DNA from: Chloroflexota bacterium
Lineage (GTDB): Bacteria > Chloroflexota > Dehalococcoidia > Lucifugimonadales > JADFKI01
DNA: 5,028 nucleotides
NCBI GenBank assembly: GCA_009838595.1
Contig: VXRI01000138.1
Location: forward strand, 1 to 5,028
Direction: 5' to 3'
Position 1 is the stretch's first letter, and each line of letters opens with the position of its first letter. Positions 1 through 5,028 of this stretch are shown one piece after another. Made by a program: the position numbers and the translations under genes. Below the pieces are notes generated by a model. It was given only the letters and a program-made list of their open reading frames with translations, was not told where the DNA came from and searched no databases.

Positions 1-1
1 A

Positions 2-688
2 TATCTCAGCTGGCTAGACATTGAAGACTGGATTCCTCCCGTCATGTCGTTTTACCATCAGAATAGGGACAGCGCTGCGCTACTTCGATTTCTAAAGAAC
101 TTTGACAGGTTGGCTTACGGGTTGTTCATCTTGCGAATGCGACGAGACCCGCGCATCAGTAGGTACAGAATCGTACTTGAAGCGATAGAAATCGGTACTG
201 AGATCAGTGCCGACGATGATGGTCCGCTTGCCCTTTCTACCCTAGAGAAACGGGACATCGTCCGTGCACTTGATGGCACGATTTATCAGAACCAGACTAG
301 GCGCTTTACTACGCCCATCCTCGCTCGCCTCAGTAACGCAATAGCAGATCCGCCCATCTCCGAGTTCAACAAGGTTACGGTCGAGCATGTCTTGCCGCAA
401 AATCCTACTGCCGATTCTGAATGGGTGAAGGCTTTCTCCAATCCGGACGAAAGAGAAGAGTGGACGCATAGGCTTGCCAACCTTGTGCTGCTGTCTCATA
501 AGAAGAACTCCCGCGCTCGAAACTTCGAATTTACAAGAAAGAAGACGGAGTATTTCCGCAGGCATGGCATCCCTTCTTTTGCGCTCACCTCGCAGGTGAT
601 AGACAAGGATGAGTGGAGCCCCGCCCTACTGGAACGCCGGCAGCACTACTTGCTGAATGTCTTGAAGAAAGAGTGGCGGCTAGACTAA
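2..688 (+). CDS. DUF262/DUF1524 (GmrSD-like) HNH-type protein, C-terminal part
   Basis: This is the 3' end of a longer gene. The frame is open from base 2, so the ATG at 44 is internal and the true start lies left of the window. Counting from that ATG, residues about 10-50 form a helical stretch (LLRFLKNFDRLAYGLFILRM) typical of the linker before DUF1524. A DUF1524 HNH-type nuclease core follows: EHVLPQNP with H115, then LANLVLLS with N146, then N155 and N160, followed by a basic tail. Proteins of this family usually pair an N-terminal DUF262 (ParB-like nucleotide-hydrolysing) domain with this nuclease. Characterised members such as GmrSD are type IV restriction enzymes acting on modified phage DNA. 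That domain is outside the window, so a role in phage defence is inferred. The HNH residues look intact. Base composition is visibly less GC-rich than the rest of the window, suggesting horizontal acquisition. The gene ends 7 nt before the nuoL start codon. Confidence 0.85.
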   Translation, partial: YLSWLDIEDWIPPVMSFYHQNRDSAALLRFLKNFDRLAYGLFILRMRRDPRISRYRIVLEAIEIGTEISADDDGPLALSTLEKRDIVRALDGTIYQNQTRRFTTPILARLSNAIADPPISEFNKVTVEHVLPQNPTADSEWVKAFSNPDEREEWTHRLANLVLLSHKKNSRARNFEFTRKKTEYFRRHGIPSFALTSQVIDKDEWSPALLERRQHYLLNVLKKEWRLD

Positions 689-695
689 CAGAAAA

Positions 696-2594
696 TTGCA
701 CCTCGCTTACCTCATCCCCACACTCAGTGCCGCGGCGTTCGTCATCGTGGCGTTCGGCGGGCGCTGGCTGCCTATGCGCGGCGCGTTCGTCTCCATCGCG
801 GCGATGGCGGCGGGCTTGGCGCTCGCGCTGTACGCGCTCTTCGACCTGAACGGCAGCGGCGCGGAATTTGCCGCGTATAGCGTGAACTGGCTTACTGCCG
901 GCGGCGCGACTATTGGCTGGGGGGCGCATATCGACCGCCTCGCCGTCGTCATGCTGTTGCTGGTTACATTCGTTGCGCTACTGGTGCAAATATACTCGCT
1001 GGAATATATGCGCGGCGACTCGCGCTTCGGCTGGTACTTCGCCGTGCACTCACTCTTCGGCGCGGCGATGCTCGCCCTCGTCCTCGCCGACAACCTGCTG
1101 TTCCTGTATATCGCTTGGGAGCTCGTCGGGCTGGGGTCGTACCTGCTCATCGGGTTCTGGTGGGAGCGGCGCTCGGCTGCGGAGGCGGCAAAGAAGGCGT
1201 TCATCACAACACGCATCGGCGATGTGGGCTTGCTGATAGGCATCATCCTGCTGTACCGCGCGACCGGCACATTCGACATAAGCGACATCATCGCAGCGGC
1301 GCAGTCCGGCGCAATCGGGCAATCTACGCTGACGGCATCCGCGCTGCTGCTGTTCATGGGCGCGATGGGCAAGTCGGCGCAGTTCCCGTTCCATGTGTGG
1401 CTGCCGGATGCGATGGAAGGTCCCACGCCCGTGAGCGCGCTCATACACGCGGCGACGATGGTCGCGGCGGGCGTGTATCTGGTGGCGCGCATGCTGCCTA
1501 TGTTCGAGTTGCTGCCCATAGTGATGCTCGTTGTCGCTGTCGTCGGGCTGGTAACATTCCTGTTCGCCGGGACGCTCGCGCTGGTGATGACCGACATCAA
1601 GCGCGCGCTGGCATACTCCACGATAAGCCACCTTGGGCTGATGATGCTGTCGCTGGGCGCGTTCGGACTCGCCGCCGCGATGTTCCACCTCGTCGCGCAC
1701 GGCGTGTCCAAGGCGATGCTGTTCTTGGGCGCGGGCAGCGTGATGCACGGGCTGGATGAAGAAACGGACATGCGGCGGATGGGCGGCCTGCGCCGCGCGA
1801 TGCCGCTGACCGCGCTGACTTTCTTGATAGGCGCCTTATCGCTCGCCGGTATCGCGCCGCTTAGCGGGTTCTTCAGCAAGGACGAAGTGCTGATAGCCGT
1901 AATGGAGCATCGCAGTCCCGCGTTCCTAGCTCTGACGCTCGCCGGCGTGGCGTTGAGCGCGCTGTATATGGCGCGGATGGTCTGGCTAACATTCTACGGC
2001 AGCCCGCGCAGCGCAGATGCAGAGCGCGCGCACGAATCACCCGCGCTCATGACCGCGCCGTTGCTGCTGCTTGCCGTGCTCGCAGTTACGCTAGGCATCG
2101 TGGCGATTGACTGGAGCGCGTTCTCCGCTGCATCGTACAATGGCTTCGCGTACTGGCTGACAGCGGGACACGAGAAGTTTCACATCGTCATCTGGCTGAC
2201 GGTCGCATCGCTGGCGCCGGCGCTCGGCGGCATAGCTGTGGGGTGGCACATCTACGGCAGGCGCGCCCGGAGCGCCGACGAATACGCGGCGCAACCGCAC
2301 CACGCCATAGCATCGCGCTTCCCCTCGGTACACCGCATACTCCTGAACAAGTACTACATGGACGATATGTATCAATGGCTAATCGACCGCGTTGCGCTGG
2401 CATTCAGCCGCGTTGTTGCGCTGTTCGACCGCGCCGTGGTGAACGACCGCGCCGTGGACGGACCCGCGCATGCCGCGCGCCTGACCGGCTGGTGGCTGCG
2501 CCTGACGCAGACGGGCCGTCTGCAAAACTACGGCGCGGCAATGGCAACGGGTGCGGTCGTGATAACGCTGGCGTGGTGGATTTTCTTAACTTAA
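696..2594 (+). CDS. nuoL: NADH-quinone oxidoreductase subunit L (NuoL)
   Basis: This is the distal proton-pumping membrane subunit of respiratory complex I (antiporter-like, about 16 membrane helices). At 632 aa it has full family length. Residues expected for proton translocation are present: E142 in AWELVGLGSYLL, K226 in KSAQFPFHVWLPDAMEGP, H251 in SALIHAATMV, H335 and K339 in AHGVSKAMLFLGAG, and K395-D396 in GFFSKDE. The C-terminus has the family's NKYYMDDMY motif, the stretch forming the long lateral helix, and a final membrane helix. The start is taken as TTG at 696 because the N-terminus then matches the family (HLAYLIPTLSAAAF). An in-frame TAG at 681-683 excludes anything earlier, and the next ATG (774) would remove helix 1. 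No Shine-Dalgarno sequence precedes the TTG. Translation may depend on coupling to the upstream stop at 686-688. nuoK and nuoM, the usual neighbours, are absent, so this is a displaced or extra copy. MrpA/DabB-type homologues are less likely given the intact C-terminus. Confidence 0.95.
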   Translation: MHLAYLIPTLSAAAFVIVAFGGRWLPMRGAFVSIAAMAAGLALALYALFDLNGSGAEFAAYSVNWLTAGGATIGWGAHIDRLAVVMLLLVTFVALLVQIYSLEYMRGDSRFGWYFAVHSLFGAAMLALVLADNLLFLYIAWELVGLGSYLLIGFWWERRSAAEAAKKAFITTRIGDVGLLIGIILLYRATGTFDISDIIAAAQSGAIGQSTLTASALLLFMGAMGKSAQFPFHVWLPDAMEGPTPVSALIHAATMVAAGVYLVARMLPMFELLPIVMLVVAVVGLVTFLFAGTLALVMTDIKRALAYSTISHLGLMMLSLGAFGLAAAMFHLVAHGVSKAMLFLGAGSVMHGLDEETDMRRMGGLRRAMPLTALTFLIGALSLAGIAPLSGFFSKDEVLIAVMEHRSPAFLALTLAGVALSALYMARMVWLTFYGSPRSADAERAHESPALMTAPLLLLAVLAVTLGIVAIDWSAFSAASYNGFAYWLTAGHEKFHIVIWLTVASLAPALGGIAVGWHIYGRRARSADEYAAQPHHAIASRFPSVHRILLNKYYMDDMYQWLIDRVALAFSRVVALFDRAVVNDRAVDGPAHAARLTGWWLRLTQTGRLQNYGAAMATGAVVITLAWWIFLT

Positions 2595-2608
2595 CAGGAT
2601 GGCAGGAT
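2591..2608 (+). repeat. Intergenic CAGGAT repeat, copy 1 (short form)
   Basis: TTAACAGGATGGCAGGAT overlaps the nuoL stop codon (TAA at 2592-2594). It shares ACAGGATGG and CAGGAT with the copy at 3291-3320 but lacks one G and the CATCGACGG part. A further ACAGG follows at 2611-2615, giving a loose tandem pattern of CAGGAT-like units every 8-9 nt. It is in the same orientation as the other copies. Confidence 0.65.
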
Positions 2609-2618
2609 ATACAGGTTT

Positions 2619-2627
2619 AGGAAGGGG
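2619..2627 (+). promoter_or_regulatory. Ribosome binding site of first barrel gene
   Basis: The purine run AGGAAGGGG ends 5 nt before the ATG at 2633. It supports that ATG as the start and immediately follows the CAGGAT repeat. Confidence 0.6.
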
Positions 2628-2632
2628 ACAAA

Positions 2633-2944
2633 ATGGCAAACTACATAATGGTAGTGCAACTGGACATTGCGGCGGAGCACGAGGACGACTTCAATCGCGT
2701 GTATGACGAAGAGCACGTGCCGAACTTGCTGAATGTGAACGGTGTGCACGGCTGCGACAGGTATCGCCTGGAAGAATCTACGGACGCGGGCATGGCACGC
2801 TACGCAGCCGTGTACCACCTCGACTCGCCGGATATACCGGACAGCGACGAATGGCGCGCCTGGGCAGACAAAGAAGGCGAGTGGATGTCGAAAATCCGCC
2901 CACTGTACACGAACCGCACGCGGTCGATATTCAAGAAGATTTAA
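2633..2944 (+). CDS. Dimeric alpha/beta-barrel protein (EthD/DUF4286-like), paralogue 1
   Basis: This 103-aa soluble protein has no signal peptide or membrane segment. The pattern is that of a single ferredoxin-like dimeric alpha/beta-barrel domain: strand YIMVVQLDI (4-12), helix with DDFNRVYDEEHVPNLL (18-33), strand around GVHGCDRYRLEE (37-48), strand ARYAAVYHLD (55-64), and a C-terminal helix (72-87). The helix motif followed by EHVPNLLxVxGV resembles EthD-type and DUF4286 proteins, which form homodimers and often bind or transform small hydrophobic molecules. I cannot decide between these families, and no catalytic residue is assured. E27, H28, H39 and C41 are shared with the next gene and are candidate functional residues. 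The start is supported by AGGAAGGGG. The gene is separated from nuoL by 38 nt and from its paralogue by 34 nt, both gaps carrying the intergenic repeat. Confidence 0.8.
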   Translation: MANYIMVVQLDIAAEHEDDFNRVYDEEHVPNLLNVNGVHGCDRYRLEESTDAGMARYAAVYHLDSPDIPDSDEWRAWADKEGEWMSKIRPLYTNRTRSIFKKI

Positions 2945-2973
2945 CCTGCATCGACGGACACGATGGGGAGGAT
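2945..2973 (+). repeat. Intergenic CAGGAT repeat, copy 2
   Basis: It begins directly after the TAA of the first barrel gene. The 25 nt at 2949-2973 match 3295-3319 at 23 positions: identical CATCGACGGACA, then C versus G, GATGGG, G versus C, and AGGAT. The C-to-G difference creates GGGGAGG (2965-2971), a strong ribosome binding site 7 nt before the next ATG at 2979. Confidence 0.8.
2965..2971 (+). promoter_or_regulatory. Ribosome binding site of second barrel gene, inside the repeat
   Basis: GGGGAGG lies 7 nt before the ATG at 2979. It is formed by repeat copy 2 and decides the start of the second barrel gene. Confidence 0.75.
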
Positions 2974-2978
2974 AGGAT

Positions 2979-3290
2979 ATGGCGGGCTACATCTTGCTAA
3001 TACAGATGGATATTCCGGCAGAGTTGGAGGACGACTTCAATCGTCTGTACGAATCCGAGCATATCCCGAATCTGCTGCAGGTTGATGGCGTGCATAGTTG
3101 CATGCGATACCGGCTGGAATCATCATCTGACGATGGTATGGCGCGATACGCCGCAATCTACGAAGTTGACGCGCCGGACATTCATCAGACAGATAGGTGG
3201 CGGCGGCAGGCAGACATCGAGTGCGACTGGATGACGAATATCCGCCCGAACACCTACAATCGCACATTCACCTCGTTCAGGAAGATATAA
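2979..3290 (+). CDS. Dimeric alpha/beta-barrel protein (EthD/DUF4286-like), paralogue 2
   Basis: This protein is also 103 aa. It aligns with the preceding gene product without a gap, at 63 of 103 identical residues, so the two arose by tandem duplication. The most conserved parts are DDFNR, EHxPNLL, the GVHxCxRYRLE strand and GMARYAA. Differences cluster in the C-terminal helix (residues 69-87) and the last ten residues, suggesting that one surface or the pocket has diverged. H39, C41, E27 and H28 are kept. The two proteins could form a heterodimer, since this fold is normally dimeric; that is inference. The start is set by GGGGAGG at 2965-2971. There is no signal peptide or membrane helix. 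The substrate is unknown. Confidence 0.8.
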   Translation: MAGYILLIQMDIPAELEDDFNRLYESEHIPNLLQVDGVHSCMRYRLESSSDDGMARYAAIYEVDAPDIHQTDRWRRQADIECDWMTNIRPNTYNRTFTSFRKI

Positions 3291-3320
3291 TTAACATCGA
3301 CGGACAGGATGGGCAGGATT
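3291..3320 (+). repeat. Intergenic CAGGAT repeat, copy 3 (fullest copy)
   Basis: It begins with TTAA immediately after the stop of the second barrel gene (TAA 3288-3290). CATCGACGGACA and then two CAGGAT units (3305-3310 and 3314-3319) follow, 9 nt apart. It matches copy 2 at 23 of 25 positions (3295-3319) and copy 1 over ACAGGATGG/CAGGAT. It lies 5 nt before the DUF2277 start codon and is the only purine-rich sequence that could act as that gene's ribosome binding site. Confidence 0.8.
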
Positions 3321-3325
3321 AGAAA

Positions 3326-3535
3326 ATGTGCAGAAGCATAAAGACATTGCGGCGGGTGGATGAGCCGGCGACGGACGAAGAGCTGCACGCGGCGGCTCTG
3401 CAGTTCGTGCGCAAGATAAGCGGATACCGCAAGCCATCGCGCGTCAACGAGCAGGCGTTCAACTCCGCGGTGCACGAAATCGCGCTGTCGTCCCGCGCGC
3501 TGCTAGAATCGCTAACGGTGCGGAAATTAAGTTAA
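3326..3535 (+). CDS. DUF2277 family small protein
   Basis: This 69-aa protein matches what I recall of DUF2277: the N-terminus MCRSIKTLR, then a PATDEELHAAALQFVRKISG helix, then YRKPSRVNEQAFNSAVHEI and a final helix ending near SSRALLESL. The family is uncharacterised; members are small, soluble, mostly helical proteins found in many bacteria. The invariant-looking second residue C2 and the basic RKxSGYRKPSR stretch stand out. Length is normal for the family, so the gene looks intact. No strong ribosome binding site precedes the ATG, only the AGGAT of repeat copy 3 about 9 nt upstream. It sits 35 nt after the second barrel gene and 39 nt before the GGT-like gene, consistent with co-transcription. 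No function can be assigned. Confidence 0.88.
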   Translation: MCRSIKTLRRVDEPATDEELHAAALQFVRKISGYRKPSRVNEQAFNSAVHEIALSSRALLESLTVRKLS

Positions 3536-3551
3536 TGGGATGATTAATAGG
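3532..3551 (+). repeat. Possible degenerate fourth repeat copy
   Basis: TTAATGGGATGATTAATAGG overlaps the DUF2277 stop codon (TAA 3533-3535). It has the same layout as the other copies: TTAA at the stop, then a GGATG core. Similarity is weak and could be chance. The AT-rich TTAAT/ATTAA inverted repeat (5-bp stem, 6-nt loop) within it is too weak to call a terminator. Confidence 0.25.
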
Positions 3552-3561
3552 TAACATAGTC

Positions 3562-3566
3562 AGGAG
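3562..3566 (+). promoter_or_regulatory. Ribosome binding site of GGT-like gene
   Basis: AGGAG lies 8 nt before the ATG at 3575, a near-ideal spacing that fixes this start. Confidence 0.75.
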
Positions 3567-3574
3567 AACAACGC

Positions 3575-5002
3575 ATGCCTTGGAGAAAGCTGGCGGGCAG
3601 CCCGTTTGACACTTATAAGAAAGATGCGGTTGCGTCCAACGGGATGGTTGCCACCAACCATCCGCTTGGCTCTGCGGCGGGGTTGGAAATGCTGGCGATG
3701 GGCGGCAACGCGATGGACGCCGCGGTCGCCTCCGTATTCGCGCTCAGCGTGGTCGAGCCGATGATGGTTGGCATTTTCGGCGCAGGGTTCATCAATTACT
3801 ACGACGCTGCAAGCGGAGAGTTCGTGAATATCGACAACTACTCGGTCGCGCCGAAGGCAGCTACGCCGGACATGTACGAAACTGTGTCGGACGAATGGCC
3901 CGACTACATGGAGACGGTTGACCGCGCCAATCTGGTGGGGTATCGGTCTGTGGGAGTTCCAGGCGCGCTGATGGGCTGGTGCGTCGCCGAAGAGCGCTTC
4001 GGCAAACTTGGGATAGACACCGTTTTGCAGCCCGCTATTCGTTACGCCAAGCGCGGGTTCGCCGTCAGCCGATACCTCGCGGACATCATCCGTCTCAACG
4101 CGGACGACTTGGCGCTGTTCCCCGCGAGCTCGGATGTGTTCCTGCCGGGCGGCGGACCGCCTGCCGTCGGGCAGACAATCGTCCGCGCAGACTACGCCAA
4201 GACGCTCGAAGTCGTCGCAGCGGAAGGTCCGGACGCGCTGTATAAAGGGCGCATCGGCGAGATGGTCGTGGAAGACATGGCGGCAAACGGCGGCGTCATC
4301 ACCGGCGACGACTTCGACGACTACCGCATACACTTCCGCGAGCCTGTGCGCGGCACATACAGAGACTACGACATCGTGTCCGTCGCGCCCACGAGTTCCG
4401 GCGGCACTGCGATAATCGAGATACTGAACATACTCGAAGGCTATGAGGTCGGATCGCTCGGCTTCGGCACTGCGGAAGGCGCGCACCTGCTCGCAGAAGC
4501 GATGAAGATAGCCTTCGCGGATCGCTTCGAGTACCTGGGCGACCCTGCATTCGTCGAAGTGCCTGTTGGCGCGCTAACGGACAAGGGCTATGCGGCAGCG
4601 CGCCGCCGCGAGATCGACACGGCGCGCGCGCGAGAGTTCACCTACGGCAATCCGGCGCTGTATGTCGGCGAAGGCGCGGACACCACGCACCTGACGACCG
4701 CCGATGCGGACGGCAATGTGGTGTCCACCACACAGACGATTCACGCGGTTTTCGGCTCGAAGGTAACCACGCCCGGCACCGGCATGCTGCTGAATAATAC
4801 GATGAACATCTTCGACCCGCATCCGGGCAACGCGAACTCCATCGCGCCGCGCAAGCGGATGGTCAGCAGCATGTCGCCGACAATTGTGATGAAGGACGAC
4901 AAGCCTCTGATGGCGTTGGGCACGCCTGGCGCGACACGCATATTCCCGTCCGTCTTGCAGGCAATCGTGAATGTCATAGACCACGGCATGTCGCTGCAAT
5001 AA
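3575..5002 (+). CDS. Gamma-glutamyltransferase-family Ntn hydrolase, interrupted near the C-terminus
   Basis: Family members are made as a precursor that cleaves itself before a Thr, giving large and small subunits; they hydrolyse or transfer gamma-glutamyl or other acyl groups. Visible features are an N-terminal GGNAMDAAVA block (43-52), GIFGAGF (66-72), the self-cleavage site D369/T370 in DTTHLTTADADGN with T370 the expected nucleophile, LLNNTMNIF (405-413), S431-S432 in MVSSMSPT, and GTPGATRI (450-457). There is no signal peptide, so it is probably cytosolic, unlike periplasmic E. coli Ggt. By eye alignment, the residues that hold the glutamate in E. coli Ggt (R114, N411, Q430, D433) are Y89, H390, T409 and I412 here, pointing to a different acyl substrate. 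At 475 aa it is shorter than the usual 530-580. The TAA at 5000-5002 falls where the family continues, and the frame goes on with AVYAPRLW, so this may be a pseudogene or a sequence error. Confidence 0.88.
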   Translation: MPWRKLAGSPFDTYKKDAVASNGMVATNHPLGSAAGLEMLAMGGNAMDAAVASVFALSVVEPMMVGIFGAGFINYYDAASGEFVNIDNYSVAPKAATPDMYETVSDEWPDYMETVDRANLVGYRSVGVPGALMGWCVAEERFGKLGIDTVLQPAIRYAKRGFAVSRYLADIIRLNADDLALFPASSDVFLPGGGPPAVGQTIVRADYAKTLEVVAAEGPDALYKGRIGEMVVEDMAANGGVITGDDFDDYRIHFREPVRGTYRDYDIVSVAPTSSGGTAIIEILNILEGYEVGSLGFGTAEGAHLLAEAMKIAFADRFEYLGDPAFVEVPVGALTDKGYAAARRREIDTARAREFTYGNPALYVGEGADTTHLTTADADGNVVSTTQTIHAVFGSKVTTPGTGMLLNNTMNIFDPHPGNANSIAPRKRMVSSMSPTIVMKDDKPLMALGTPGATRIFPSVLQAIVNVIDHGMSLQ

Positions 5003-5028
5003 GCGGTGTACGCGCCGCGACTCTGGAC
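5003..5028 (+). other. In-frame continuation of the GGT-like gene after the stop
   Basis: The eight complete codons after the TAA read AVYAPRLW in the same frame. GGT-family proteins typically have GxxxxEAVxAPRxH/W at this point (E. coli AEATNAPRFHH), so this is coding-type sequence belonging to the same gene and not an intergenic region. The remaining C-terminal residues, probably 50 or more, would lie beyond the right edge. Confidence 0.75.

Noticed and set aside
44..688. ATG at 44 as the true start of the DUF1524 protein
   Set aside because: The frame is open to base 2 with no upstream stop, and the family has a large N-terminal DUF262 domain, so this Met is internal to a longer protein.
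707..1879. A 390-codon open frame on the - strand opposite nuoL
   Set aside because: Its product is Ser/Ala/Pro/Arg-rich with no recognisable domain, and it lies wholly within a certain nuoL. High GC with strong codon bias commonly leaves such shadow frames.
2426..2457. A 14-nt direct repeat (CGACCGCGCCGTGG) with an 18-nt period inside nuoL
   Set aside because: It encodes DRAV twice in a region where NuoL proteins normally have a similar low-complexity pattern. Length agrees with the family to within about one residue, so it is not a clear insertion.
2591..3320. The repeats as a CRISPR array
   Set aside because: The intervals between copies are full protein-coding genes of about 310 nt, not spacers, and the copies are imperfect and lack a palindrome.
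3532..3547. TTAAT/ATTAA inverted repeat after DUF2277 as a terminator
   Set aside because: It is a five-pair AT-only stem without a U tract, far too weak, and the next gene follows after 39 nt with a good ribosome binding site.
3560..4486. A 308-codon open frame on the - strand opposite the GGT-like gene
   Set aside because: It is composed of Arg/His/Val-rich sequence without family resemblance, and the + strand here encodes clear GGT motifs, so it is a shadow frame.

Overview
This is a gene-dense window with every convincing gene on the + strand and no intergenic gap longer than 39 nt. Most of it is GC-rich (44 of 60 bases in 781-840). The first ~690 nt are clearly less so (29 of 60 in 61-120). 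The GC-rich body, the complex I subunit NuoL, the DUF2277 protein and the cytosolic gamma-glutamyltransferase-like protein would suit an environmental bacterium. Chloroflexota of the SAR202/Dehalococcoidia kind is my best guess, but it rests on general impression and not on a marker gene.

Layout. (1) Positions 2-688 are the 3' end of a DUF262/DUF1524 protein (GmrSD-like, HNH-type nuclease C-terminus), cut by the left edge. (2) Positions 696-2594 hold a full-length nuoL that begins 7 nt later at a TTG codon with no ribosome binding site. Neither nuoK (upstream) nor nuoM (downstream) is present. (3) Positions 2633-2944 and 2979-3290 are tandem 103-aa paralogues (63/103 identical) of the dimeric alpha/beta-barrel (EthD/DUF4286-like) type. 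(4) Positions 3326-3535 encode a 69-aa DUF2277 protein. (5) Positions 3575-5002 encode a gamma-glutamyltransferase-family Ntn hydrolase. It ends at an in-frame TAA, after which the same frame continues with family-like residues to the right edge, so the gene is probably interrupted.

The most unusual structure is between the genes. A short purine-rich repeat (TTAA, then CATCGACGGACA, then CAGGATGGGCAGGAT) sits directly after the stop codons of nuoL and of both barrel genes. A much weaker resemblance follows DUF2277. The repeats lie in the same orientation as the genes, overlap or abut the stop codons, and lie close to or overlap the next gene's ribosome binding site. They flank the duplicated barrel gene, so they may have mediated the duplication.

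How the genes work together is uncertain. The downstream four (two barrels, DUF2277, GGT-like) are spaced like an operon and could serve one small-molecule pathway, but nothing in the sequence names the substrate. nuoL looks displaced from its normal operon, with a restriction-type gene of different composition joined almost exactly at its start codon. I did not find a clearly new multi-gene system. The repeat family, the interrupted GGT-like gene with an altered substrate pocket, and the nuoL junction are the points worth following.
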